DNA of 64,000 bases from assembly GCA_020796225.1 (NCBI GenBank), contig CM036755.1, positions 84,701,803-84,765,802 of the forward strand. The letters are read 5' to 3'. The position numbers and the translations under genes were made by a program. How positions within the stretch are numbered: the stretch's first letter is position 1; the number at the start of each line of letters is the position of its first letter. Of the stretch, positions 32,824 through 44,700 are shown one piece after another. Below the pieces are notes generated by a model. That model saw only the letters and a list, made by a program, of their open reading frames with translations. It was not told where the DNA came from and did no database searches. The DNA is from Arion vulgaris (taxonomy: Eukaryota > Mollusca > Gastropoda > Stylommatophora > Arionidae).

Positions 32824-32835
32824 ATTTGAATCATT

Positions 32836-33022
32836 TATCGCTATGTGTCGTCGGAGCTCACAGGGGAGCATATAACAGTAACACTGCAACATACAAGACA
32901 TGTCGTTGAGGCGACTGAGGTCGCGTCCTAATGAACCTACCATAGTAAATAAAAAGCGTTACAGAAATTTGATGTGCTGGCCTACTTGTAGGCGCATAAC
33001 TTCATTGAAGAAGAAGAAGCTC
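32836..33022 (+). mobile_element. Family B element
   Basis: It has gtaacactgcaacatacaag, catgtcgttgaggcgactga, tgctggcctacttgtaggcg and a GAAGAAGAAG tail. The middle is shortened. Confidence 0.7.
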
Positions 33023-33249
33023 TAACAGACATAATTTATCGCTTCTAATTTCAACTAAACTTATCATTATACACTTTTTAATCGTTTATAATTTCACTTG
33101 AAACTGAATTCAATAATTCGAGCCATTTTCTTATTTCACAAACTCGTCAGGAAAGTCGAATATATGTACACATATGCACAGCTTGTATAATGAATATATT
33201 TACACATATGCACAGCATGTATAATCTTTTTCAGCTCCTTGTTGAGCAC

Positions 33250-33412
33250 ATGTAGTCAGTCTCTGGATTCTTTGAAAAGAGTTAATTCTTATTTTTCATG
33301 TTTGTTGGTCTACACGTTCTGATATAACCAATAAAAGGTTTGCATTAGGTTGAAAGGACGTGCCTCGGCTTAAAGAGACTTTAATCCCCTACTTAACAAA
33401 CAAACAATTGAG
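33250..33412. repeat. Inverted copy of the repeat at 5478-5638
   Basis: It shares gttaattcttatttttcatg, tgttggtctacacgttctga and ataaccaataaaaggtttgc in the opposite orientation. Confidence 0.6.
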
Positions 33413-33668
33413 CACAGATGAAAATGAAAATCGTGGCATAATCTAAACAGGACCTCGCAATCAACCACTGTAAACGAGTTGTTGATTTTCTAGGCACCGC
33501 GTATATGTTCAATAGTTTGCCAGTGCTTTCTGAACGGTGAGGTCTATTTTTACAGTTCGTAAAAATCCACAGGGAAAAATTTGCTTCCAAATTGCCGGCC
33601 GCGAAGTTTGATCCAGGTACGCTTGGGTTGTGAACTGGCTAACTACCGCTTAAGCTACAGACGCCCAC
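33408..33668 (-). mobile_element. tRNA-derived SINE, family D, complete
   Basis: The reverse complement has gtagcttaagcggtagttag (A box), the B-box region cctggatcaaacttcgcggc, then attttcattttcat at the end. It shows the single-copy state of the A-box region expanded at 15638-16835. Confidence 0.8.
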
Positions 33669-33669
33669 T

Positions 33670-33970
33670 ACTACTACCAATTCCTCACCCCGTGGAGCAT
33701 AGGGCCTCACCAACAGTTATCCTCCATTCCCCGGTCTTAGCTGCTGTCCTAAAGTCTTCCCAGGATATTCAAGTGTCTTTCAGTTCCTGAAGCAGACCCC
33801 GTCTCCAGATCTGTTTACGAAGTCTCTTTTTTCCTATTTTTCTTGCTTGTTCTACTCATTGTTTGTCTGGTAGCACTTGACTGTGTCTTCCGCATGGTAT
33901 TTCCGACGTTTCGAAGCTTTCTTTCCTAACTTGCCTCTTCATGTGTTTCTTCCTGTTTCCTTTACTAACA
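33670..33970 (-). pseudogene. Non-LTR retrotransposon tail, decayed
   Basis: The minus strand reads KDTWISWEDFRTAAKTGEWR then ITVGEALCSTG, the W..LAADRxxWR..V..LCS block of the RT tail. Confidence 0.65.
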
Positions 33971-34094
33971 CGTCCATAATATATCCTCAACGGTATTTGG
34001 CTGAAGGACATAAGCCCAATCTCTTCTGAATCCCCAAAGAAAGAAGCAGAAATGGATCAACGATAACCCATCTTCGTCCTTGAACGCACCATAT

Positions 34095-34295
34095 GTACCA
34101 ATGTTAATTAAACCACTCTTTGTGATCTGTATGTGATCTGATCCTAAGAGCGATTGTACGTTGTGCCACTTATGCGCCTACACGTAAATATCTAGGGTAG
34201 CTTCCCTAGACCCCTACCTCAGTCGACTCTTACGACATGCTTTGTAGGTCACAGTGCCACTATTCTTTACTCTCCCCACCCCCTGTGGACCCAGG
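34095..34295 (-). mobile_element. Family B element
   Basis: It shares gtatgtgatctgatcctaag, agcgattgtacgttgtgcca and tcttacgacatgctttgtag. It is truncated on one side. Confidence 0.75.
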
Positions 34296-34299
34296 CAAC

Positions 34300-34865
34300 A
34301 CAAGTCGATAAACGTTCTGACAATCCTCATTTCTATAACATGAGAACCCTCACTAATAAAAATGACACCATGATTGAATTCAACACTTAAGTAAATATAC
34401 ACTTCTAAGAATAAACTTCGAGATTCATGTGTTATTCACTTTTATATCTAGAGTTATGGAATACCAGAATCATCAGAACAATATCTATTTCCATTTGAGT
34501 GATCAGCTAAAGTAAATCCTATTGAAGTTTTCACTGTTAGAATTGAATTGACAAGAACCGAACTTCGATTCTGTCAAATGTGATAGATATTCTGAACTGT
34601 TTTGAATGAGCTTTATTGTCCCTTTCCACTGATAAGAATAAACAGGGCGTACATGTTATCTGTGATATCTCAGTAAGGTCAATATTGTATAATAAAACCA
34701 GTTTGGATTAGCAGACGTGAGAAAGCTTGAAGTTTGATATGCCTTGACTTGTCAAAGACGTTAAGAATAAGTATGTATTTTTGGAACTACAGTTTGGGTT
34801 CATGCTCGTTCTAGCGTTGTGAATCAACCACAAAATGAATACGAATATCTATCGCTTGATTAAAA
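34300..34865. other. AT-rich, nothing recognised
   Basis: No convincing ORF or shared repeat; it borders the 42-bp array. Confidence 0.4.
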
Positions 34866-34879
34866 TAGCTGCAACGACA

Positions 34880-36225
34880 GTTTATATTGTGATAAAACAC
34901 GGAATCTTAGTTGTAGAACAATTATTGTGATAAAACACGGAATCTTAGTTGTAGAACAATTATTGTGATAAAACACAGTTGCAATCTTAGTTGTAGTATA
35001 ATTATTGTGATAAAACACAGTTGCAATCTTAGTTGTAGTATAATTATTGTGATAAAACACAGTTGCAATCTTAGTTGTAGTATAATTATTGTGATAAAAC
35101 ACAGTTGCAATCTTAGTTGTAGTATAATTATTGTGATAAAACACAGTTGCAATCTTAGTTGTAGTATAATTATTGTGATAAAACACAGTTGCAATCTTAG
35201 TTGTAGTTCAATTATTGTGATAAAACACAGTTGCAATCTTAGTTGTAGTACAATTATTGTGATAAAACACAGTTGCAATCTTAGTTGTAGTATAATTATT
35301 GTGATAAAAGACAGTTGCAATCTTAGTTGTAGTATAATTATTGTGATAAAACAAGTTGCAATCTTAGTTGTAGTACAATTATTGTGATAAAAGACAGTTG
35401 CAATCTTAGTTGTAGTATAATTATTGTGATAAAAGACAGTTGCAATCTTAGTTGTAGTATAATTATTGTGATAAAAGACAGTTGCAATCTTAGTTGTAGT
35501 ATAATTATTGTGATAAAACACAGTTGCAATCTTAGTTGTAGTATAATTATTGTGATAAAACACAGTTGCAATCTTAGTTGTAGTATAATTATTGTGATAA
35601 AACACAGTTGCAATCTTAGTTGTAGTATAATTATTGTGATAAAACACAGTTGCAATCTTAGTTGTAGTATAATTATTGTGATAAAACAAGTTGCAATCTT
35701 AGTTGTAGTGATAAAACAGAATGTATAAAATGTGATAAAACAAGTTGCAATCTAGTTGTAGTATAATTATTGTGATAAAACACAGTTGCAACTTAGTTGA
35801 GTATAATTATTGTGATAAAAGACAGTTGCAATCTTAGTTGTAGTATAATTATTGTGATAAAACAAGTTGCAATCATAGTTGTAGTAAATTATTGTGATAA
35901 AAGACAGTTGCAATCATAGTTGTAGTATAATTATTGTGATAAAAGACAGTTGCAATCTTAGTTGTAGTATAATTATTGTGATAAAACACAGTTGCAATCT
36001 TAGTTGTAGTATAATTATTGTGATAAAACAAGTTGCAATCTTAGTTGTAGTATAATTATTGTGATAAAACACAGTTGCAATCTTAGTTGTAGTATAATTA
36101 TTGTGATAAAACAGTTGCAACTAGTGTAGTATAATATTGTGATAAAACAAGTTGCAATCTTAGTGTAGTATAAATGTGATAAAACAAGTGAATTTAGTTA
36201 TATAATATGTGATAAAACAAGTGAT
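34880..36225. repeat. 42-bp array, about 31 copies
   Basis: The unit contains gataaaacacagttgcaatc, ttagttgtagtataattatt and gt. Units at both ends are degenerate and shortened (34880-34960; 36110-36225), while the centre is nearly identical. Confidence 0.98.
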
Positions 36226-36284
36226 ATGTGTTTTAATGGAAGTGAAATATGGCTTAATAAAGTGAATATATATGTTTTAATCTT

Positions 36285-36538
36285 CTTCGAACGCTCCAGA
36301 TCAACCACTTGCTAACCGCTCTTTCAGATTTATATGTGATCCGAGCCTAAGAGCGATTGTACGTTGTGCCAGTTATGTGCCTACAAGTAGGTCAGTACAT
36401 CCGATTTCTGCAACGCTGTTTACTATCTAGGATATCTTCCCTAGGCCCCAACCTCAGCCGCCTCTTACGATATGCCTTGTAGGTAGTAGTGTTACTATTG
36501 TTTGCTCCCCTTGCGAGCCACGACAACACACGTGCCAG
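36285..36538 (-). mobile_element. Family B element, near full length
   Basis: It starts at the GAA-tail side (cttcttcgaacgctccagat) and includes agcctaagagcgattgtacg, tacaagtaggtcagtacatc and cgacaacacacg at the other end. An (AT)n run follows. Confidence 0.8.
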
Positions 36539-36711
36539 GTATATATATATATATATGTTTGTGAAGGGATACTAGTGTTAAATACAACGAGACCAATTTG
36601 ACAAATGTTGTCAACAAATTACATATATTTATAAAGTTAATAAAAAAAGCCGTCGTTAATGAATTTAATACTGCTTTTTATGCGGTGTAGGAACGCATTT
36701 ATAATTGAAAT

Positions 36712-36898
36712 AAAACATTTTGACCAGATTGAGAGAGATGGGTGTCCATATTAGTGAAGCCCGAAAAGAACGACATACTAAATATGCAAGGAGATTGATT
36801 AATCAACATCGAACTGGCGTGTTGGGCCGCTGGAGATCGGAGCACCTATGGACATGTCCGGAGTGCTATGATGATAGTCCTCATATAACTTATAACTG
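36712..36898 (+). pseudogene. Non-LTR retrotransposon C-terminus (CPEC end)
   Basis: It reads RLREMGVHISEARKERHTKY and ARRLINQHRTGVLGRWRSEH then LWTCPECYDD with a stop at 36892. This is the extreme C-terminus of RNase H-bearing LINE pol; the SEHLWTCPEC motif is diagnostic. Confidence 0.85.
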
Positions 36899-37019
36899 AA
36901 TACAAAAATAATTTAAAAATGTATTTTTTATACCGCTGAAAGCATTTATACTTCAATTTATACTGAATTAGTCAGCGTACCGTCATTGTGCCATCTTTAA
37001 ACGTTAAAGAAGGTCTCTG

Positions 37020-37205
37020 AGGTAGTCGTTAGGGGGTCTTTGTTAGGTGGTCTTTGTTAGGGGGTATTCGTTAGGTGGTCTTCGTTAGTAGGTCTTTGTT
37101 AGGTGGTCTTTGTTAGGTGGTCTTTGTTAAGGGGTCTTTGTTAAGGGGTCTTTGTTAAGGGGTCTTTGTTAAGGGGTCTTTGTTAAGGGGTCTTTGTTAA
37201 GAGGT
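37020..37205. repeat. 14-bp array at SINE 5' end, about 13 copies
   Basis: The unit is ggggtctttgttaa with gg/ag variants. The array runs straight into ggtctctgaggcgtagagc, the 5' end of a family C SINE, and its ggtct core matches that terminus. Confidence 0.93.
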
Positions 37206-37635
37206 CTCTGAGGCGTAGAGCTTAGCTGCTCGTCTCTGGCGCCAAAGGTACTAGGTTCGCTCCATCGTGTTGACATCGGGATATTTCTCCGGAGATTCCT
37301 GATTTCAGTGTAGGTGAGATCGTGTTCCTAGTCCTATCGGAGATGGACGATAACACGTTGGTCCCGAGTTCAATTTGAGCACGTAATAGAATCATTGGCA
37401 GTTAAAAATCGAGAAGAGCAGGCTGAAAAGCATGTGCACGGGAAAAACTCATTAGAATATATTTAAAATTAAATTCCTACAACAATCTCTTCATCATCTT
37501 CAAAATTAACCGGGGACTCTTGATGGTGCTACGGAGTTCGTGCACTGCAGCTGCGATCTTCCTGTGTAAGAAAGGGATCGGAGCACACATGGTTACTTAC
37601 CGAAGTCCAAAGAATAATTTTTATATCAATCAATC
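37200..37635 (+). mobile_element. SINE family C, plus strand, with TCAA tail
   Basis: The head gaggcgtagagcttagctgc (A box) and ccaaaggtactaggttcgct (B box) lead into atttctccggagattcctga, cctatcggagatggacgata, cgtgcactgcagctgcgatc and an AATCAATCAATCAAT tail. It is the best complete example of the family in sense orientation. Confidence 0.88.
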
Positions 37636-37945
37636 AATCAATTAATCGATCCTCCAATCAATATATTGATCAATCAATCAATTAATCGATCAACCAATCA
37701 ATATATTGATCAATCAATCAATCAATCAATCGATCAACCAATCAATATATTGATCAATCAATCAATTAATCGATCAACCAATCAATACATTGATCAATCA
37801 ATCAATGTAATCATCTGCACTCATATCTTTGTAAAGGATCGGAGCACAGTTATTCCGAAGTCAACAATCAATAATCAATCAATCAATCAATTAATCATCC
37901 TCCAATCAATATATTGATCAATCAATCAATTAATCAAACAGTCCA
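37626..37945. repeat. Compound (TCAA)n array, ~54-bp higher-order unit
   Basis: Units alternate atcaatcaatcaattaatcg, atcaaccaatcaatatattg and atc. The array contains a displaced SINE piece (aaggatcggagcacagttat) at 37835, so tail and body were copied together. Confidence 0.92.
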
Positions 37946-38470
37946 TAACAATCAATAAAAATATAGGTACCAGTATATTGGCGCAGAAGTCTGAAGAAGT
38001 TAAGAAACAATTTTAAAAATATGGAAACACCGCTTACTTTGTAAATGCTCGCCCGGAGGGACAAGCTACGTAAAACGTATTCTGAGATTCATGTTTACCA
38101 ACGCTGTAGTTGTTGTGTCAACAAACGGACCGATAGCGTTTGCAATCCATCCAACATTGAGTTTTGGTTCAATTCATACGGCAAACGTTTTATAAGTGAT
38201 AAAAGGAATTGACCCACCAAAATCCCGATTACTTTAATTTAAAATGTGAAAGTTGAAATCATTTCTCATAATACTGTCTACAGATTCTAAAAAAACAATA
38301 TCAGATAAAAAAAAAATAAAATTGTGTGACGTGTATTAACACATTCGCCTTTCCAAGCTGATATGCTGGCTTACAGAAACTTTTAAGATGACAGAAAGTC
38401 AGTTTACTGGCTAATTCAGTATACATGGAACATAAATGCGTCAAAAGATAGCAACAAAATATAACTGACA
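37946..38470. other. Upstream region of the CCP2/3-like gene
   Basis: No repeats recognised. It is the most unique stretch next to the gene start, and a promoter or 5'UTR would be expected here. No TATA box or initiator can be assigned with confidence. Confidence 0.3.
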
Positions 38471-38489
38471 GAAAGAGTAATTTTCTAAA

Positions 38490-38793
38490 ATGGAGTCTGC
38501 ATTAGAAGAGTCGGATACTTTCTGTTACGAAACTTGTAGAACTGATTATCTGGCTCCAAAATATTCTGATGTGGGCGGGCCTTTATATATTTGTTACTTG
38601 TCATATACTAACCAATTAGAAGATTATATAAGCCGTTATAAGCGACGCCCATGGGACATCAAGCACTGGCCTTATGGACCATATTGGCCGCGTCAGTATG
38701 AAGGGTTATTGCTTGTCTCACCACGGCATGTAGGAGAGTGTCCATCAGAGGTGGAACCTTTGGTCACGGGAGAATTTGCTCGACAGATGTTAG
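38490..38793 (+). CDS. AGBL2/3: CCP2/3-like exon 1 (N-terminus)
   Basis: This exon holds 101 codons plus 1 nt. The ATG has a strong context (aaaATGG) and an in-frame TAA 12 nt upstream, so the frame starts here. A possible acceptor (gacag) at 38471 suggests a 5'UTR exon further upstream. The donor is TTAG|GTACGT. The Trp/Pro/Tyr-rich stretch around residues 55-70 fits the poorly conserved N-terminus of CCP2/3. Assignment to this gene rests mainly on phase 1 joining cleanly to exon 2, so this is the least certain exon. A tandem array starts about 15 nt after the donor. Confidence 0.7.
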
Positions 38794-41700
38794 GTACGTG
38801 TACAGTTTAACATCACTGATATCATATAATTAGATTAACATCACTGACATCATATAATTAGATTAACATCACTGACATCATGTAATTAGTTGTTTTTTTC
38901 TCGATCCAGAAGCACATGTGCTTTCAGCTTTTCGGCTCCGTGCCATAGACATCGTAACCCTTCGGTTCGGTGCCACGAAAACCGTAAATCTGGAGAACAT
39001 GGGGCTTTTTGCCAGCCCTGGAATTGAGCCGCACTCACAGGGGCTTCTCACCCGTCGTCCAACGCGCTACGAACACGTTTGGCAGGCGGGCATATAATTA
39101 GATTTAGAACACTAACATCATGTGATTAGATTTAGAACACTCACATCATGTTATTAGATTTAGAACACTCACATCATGTTATTAGATTTAGAACACTCAC
39201 ATCATGTTATTAGATTTAGAACACTAACATCATGTTATTAGATGTAGAACACTATCATCATGTTATTAGATTTAGAACACTATCATCATGTTATTAGATA
39301 TAGAACACTCACATCCTGTTATTAGATTTAGAACACTCACATCATGTTATTAGATTTAGAACACTATCATCATGTTATTAGATATAGAACACTATCATCA
39401 TGTTATTAGATTTAGAACACTATCATCATGTTATTAGATATAGAACACTCACATCATGTTTTTAGATTTAGAACACTCACATCATGTTATTAGATTTAGA
39501 ACACTATCATCATGTTATTAGATATAGAACACTATCATCATGTTATTAGATTTAGAACACTCACATCATGTTATTAGATTTAGAACACTATCATCATGTT
39601 ATTAGATTTAGAACACTATCATCATGTTATTAGATTTAGAACACTCACATCATGTTATTAGATTTAGAACACTCACATCATGTTATTAGATTTAGAACAC
39701 TATCATCATGTTATTAGATTTAGAACACTAGCATCATGTTATTAGATATAGAACACTCACATCATGTTATTAGATTTAGAACACTATCATCATGTTATTA
39801 GATTTAGAACACTCACATCATGTTATTAGATTTAGAACACTATCATCATGTTATTAGATTTAGAACACTCACATCATGTTATTAGATTTAGAACACTATC
39901 ATCATGTTATTAGATTTAGAACACTATCATCATGTTATTAGATTTAGAACACTCACATCATGTTATTAGATTTAGAACACTCCCATCATGTTATTAGATT
40001 TAGAACACTATCATCATGTTATTAGATTTAGAACACTAGCATCATGTTATTAGATATAGAACACTCACATCATGTTATTAGATTTAGAACACTATCATCA
40101 TGTTATTAGTTTTAGAACACTCACATCATGTTATTAGATTTAGAACACTATCATCATGTTATTAGATTTAGAACACTCACATCATGTTATTAGATTTAGA
40201 ACAATATCATCATGTTATTAGATTTAGAACACTATCATCATGTTATTAGATTTAGAACACTCACATCATGTTATTAGATTTAGAACACTATTTAGAACAT
40301 CCTGTGATTAGATTTTGAGCCTCCGTGTGTTGCCGGGACACGCAAGGTGTGAAACGAATAGTAACACTGTGACCTGCAAGACTTCGTAAGAGACGGTTGA
40401 GGTAGGCACCTAGGGAAGCAAAACTAGTAAATAAAAGCGTCCCATAAATCGGATGTGCTGGGCTACTTGTAGGCGCATAACTGGCATAACGTACAATCGC
40501 TCTTAGGCTTAGATCACATATAAATCACAAAGAGTGTTTTAACAAGTGGTTGATATGGAGGAGTTCAACGAAGAAGATTAAGAGCACTTACATCATGTAA
40601 TTTGATAAAGAGCGCTTACATCATGTAATTTGATAAAACACTTACATCATGTAATTTGATTAAGAGCACTTACATCATTAATAAGATTAAGAGCACTTAC
40701 ATCATGTAATTTTATTAAGAGCACTTACATCATGTAATTTGATAAAGAGCACTTACATCATGTAATTTTATAAATAGCGCTTAGATCATGTAATTTGATT
40801 AAGAGCACTTACATCATGTAATTTGATTAAGATCACTTACATCATGTAATTTGATTAAGAGCACTTACATCATGTAATTTGATAAAGAGCACTTACATCA
40901 TGTAATTTGATAAAGAGCGCTTACATCATGTAATTTGATTAAGAGCACTTACATCATGTAATTTGATTAAGAGCACTTACATCATGTAATTTGATTAAGA
41001 GCACTTACATCATGTAATTTGATAAAGAGCACTTACATCATGTAATTTTATAAAGAGCGCTTACATCATGTAATTTGATTAAGAGCACTTACATCATGTA
41101 ATTTGATTAAGAGCACTTACATCATTAATAAGATTAAGAGCACTTACATCATGTAATTTTATTAAGAGCACTTACATCATGTAATTTGATAAGACACTTA
41201 CATCATGTAATTTTATAAATAGCGCTTAGATCATGTAATTTGATTAAGAGCACTTACATCATGTAATTTGATTAAGATCACTTACATCATGTAATTTGAT
41301 TAAGAGCACTTACATCATGTAATTTGATAAAGAGCACTTACATCATGTAATTTTATAAAGAGCGCTTACATCATGTAATTTGATTAAGAGCACTTACATC
41401 ATGTAATTTGATTAAGAGCACTTACATCATTAATAAGATTAAGAGCACTTACATCATGTAATTTGATTAAGAGCACTTACATCATGTAATTTGATTAAGG
41501 GCACTGATATAATGTGTTTCGACTAAGGGCACTAGCATGATGGTTTGTGTGATTGATTGATTGATTAATTGATAGGACCATCATCATTGCACTTCGGTGA
41601 GTAACCATGCGTGCTCCGATCTCTTTCATACACTGTAAGATCTCAGCTGCAGTGCACGAATTCCGTAGCACCGTGAGGGTCTCTGATGTAATTTTGGTAG

Positions 41701-44700
41701 ATTGTGAAGATATTTTTGTAGTCATTTAACTTTTAATCTTTTCTAATGAATTTGCACAGACAGCAACTTTCCAGCCTTCTCATCTAGAGTTTTAACTTGC
41801 AAGGGTTCTTTTACGTGCTCAAATTTAACATGAGATCTATGTTTTATCGTCCGTCTCCGATAGGAACTCCATCACACCTATACTGAGATCAGGGATGTTT
41901 AGTAAAATATCCAGATGTCTCTACGAGGGAAGCGAACGTCTGACACGAGCGACCCTCTGACACGAGCGACCCTCTGACACGAGCGACCTATGACACGAGG
42001 ACAGGAGCCTCTGACACGAGAGACAACGACCCTCTGACACGAGGACGAGGAGCCTCTGACACGAGACAGCGACCCTCTGACACGAGACGAGGCCTCTGAC
42101 GAGCGACCTCTGACCGAGAGACAGCGACCTCTGACACGAGAGCGAGCGACCGTCTGACGAGAGACGAGCGACCCTCTGACACGAGAGCGAGCGACCCTCT
42201 GACACGAGAGGCGAGCGACCCTCTGACACGAGAGGCGAGCGACCCTCTGACACGAGAGACAGCGACCCTCTGACACGAGAGCGAGCGACCCTCTGACACG
42301 GAGGCGAGCGACCCTCTGACACGAGAGGCGAGCGACCCTCTGACACGAGAGGCGAGCGACCCTCTGACACGAGAGGCGAGCGACCCTCTGACACGAGAGC
42401 AGCGACCTCTGACGAGAGACGAGCAGCCTCTGACACGAGAGAGGCGAGCCTATCCTGTAAAGAGTCTAATGCCGAGAGATTGACTTCATTGCACCTGGTT
42501 CAACCCCAATATGGCTCGGTACTTTCCGCAGAAATGACACGTTGTCTGCTTAGTGTATTGTACAAAACACGAACTCTGTAGCCCCGCAATAATCATAGGG
42601 TCTCTGAAAAATACACTCCAGAACAGAAAGTCGCGGCCTAGATTTGAACCACAACCTTCAGAATGCAATACGAGGGCTTAACCAGAGCCAACTATAAATT
42701 TATGGGCCTTCGGACTCAGGTAAGAATTATGGAAATCAGACCACAACTACACCACGTGACCTCGCATTCCAGTATCGTTGTATATAGACGAATTCATTTT
42801 AAAATCAACACAAAATGCTAAATCAAAGTTATATTATGCAACAAGTTAAGTTTAACAATAAGGAATATCAATATTATGAATATTTCTCATCCATAAATAA
42901 CCATAGACTCACAGAATTGAGTACAATTGCAAAAAGCTGACAGTGTTCTATCAAACATGTATACATTCCAGCCCCTTCTCTGATCTAGGTCATGGATTCC
43001 CCGATCAGTTAGTTGTCTGGCCTAGTTATCTAGAGTTGGCTGTGGCTCAACCACTTAGTCACACAGGCCACCCATTCTCTATACTACAGAGACGCCCGTC
43101 TATAAGGAATCTCGATGCACTGAAGCAAATGCTCTGCTTTTATACAATTTCAGCATACATTGAATAGTTTCATTATGGTTAATTATTTATCGTTTGTTCA
43201 TCCCTGCAGCTAACTGTCCAACAACAGATAGTCAGGTAACTATATACAAGGGCAGGTGGAGAGGTACTCAAGTGGCGTATGATTCGGAGCGCAGCCCCCG
43301 TGAGATCAATACTTTGCCAGTTCTAGAAGGTTGCTGTCCAACTTTGATGTTTGAGTCCAGGTTTGAGTGTGGGAACCTGAGACAAGCTCGACGTGTGTAA
43401 GTTTTATTGCTTCTGTGTACGTTGTGTCCAAATTTCTCTCTATCTTTCTCTCTCTATCTTTCGCTCTCTCTCTTTCTCTCATCTTTCCCTCTATCTTTCT
43501 CTCTATCTTCTCTCTGTCTTCTCTCTGTCTTTCTCTCTCATATTTTCTCTCTCTATCTTTCTCTCTATCTTTCTCTCTCTATCTTTCTCTCTCTATCTTT
43601 CTCTCTCTATTTTCTCTCTTCTCTCTCTATCTTTCTCTCTCTATCTTTCTCTCTATCTTTCTCTCTCATCTTTCTCTTCTATTTTCTATCTTTCTCTCTC
43701 TTCTTTCTCTCTCTATCTTTCTCTCTATATTTCTCTCTCTCTTCTTCTCTCTCTCTACTTTCTCTCCTATTTCTCTCTATCTTTTCTCTCTCTCTCATCT
43801 TCTCTCTCTATTTTCTCATTTCTATCTTCTCTCTATCTTTCTCTCTCTTCTTTCTCTATATTTTCTCTCTTATCTTTCTCGTCATCTTTTCTCTCTTCTC
43901 TCTTTCTCTTCTTTCTCTCTCTCTATCTTTCTCTTCTTCCTCTCATCTTTCTCTCTCTCTCATCTTACTCTCGTCTATCTTTTCTCTCTTCTTTCTCTCT
44001 CTATCTCGGCTATCTGTCCTCTTCTTCTTTCTCTCTGACTTGATAGCCCTCTTTCCTTCTTCTTCTCCCTGAACTTCGATAGCCGGCTGATGTTCTTACT
44101 ATTTCTGACTTGATAGCCGGCTATGTTCTTCTTCTACTCTCCGACTTGATAGCCGGCTATGTTCTTCTTCTTCTCTGACTTGATAGCCGGCTATGTTCTT
44201 CTTCTTCTCCGACTTGATAGCCGGCTATGTTCTTCTTCTTCTCCGACTTGATAGCCGGCTATGTTTCTTCTTCTCACTTATAGCCGGTATGTTCTTCTTC
44301 TCTCGACTTGATAGCCGGCTATGTTCTTCTTCTTCTCCGACTTGATAGCCGTATGTTCTTTCTTCCGACTTATAGCGCTATTCTTCTTCTTCTCCGACTT
44401 GATAGCCGGCTATCTTCTTCGACTTGATAGCGCACTTCTTCTTCTTCCGACTTGATAGCCGGCTATGTTCTTCTTCGACGATGCGCTATGTTCTTCTACT
44501 TCTACTAGGCAATGCTCTGACTATCGACCACTGGTTAACCACTCTGTGTGATTTGTATGTGATCTGAGCCTAAGCGTGATTGTACATTGTATCAGTTATG
44601 CGCATACACGTAGGCCAGCACATCTAATTTCTGTGTCGCCTTTTATTTACTAAGGTATCTTCCCTAGGCCCCTACCCCAGTCGTCTCTTACAACATGCTT

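Larger units (their letters stand above)
38809..41512. repeat. 30-bp array, about 75 copies, in two subfamilies, in intron 1
   Basis: 38809-40300 uses acatcatgttattagattta gaacactc-type units; 40580-41512 uses acatcatgtaatttgattaa gagcactt-type units. The first units (aacatcactgacatcatata attagatt) start about 15 nt after the exon 1 donor. Two elements interrupt it (38890-39091 and 40318-40582). Higher-order blocks of 6-9 units repeat with the same variant pattern. Confidence 0.97.

Noticed and set aside
34860..35728. 255-codon minus-strand and 140-codon plus-strand repeat ORFs
   Set aside because: 42-bp array; open on both strands by period.
38809..41512. CRISPR array
   Set aside because: Repeats are directly contiguous, with no unique spacers, and the region is an intron of an animal gene.
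43367..44072. 216-223 codon Ser/Leu-rich ORFs, membrane-protein-like
   Set aside because: CT-rich simple repeat open in all three plus frames.
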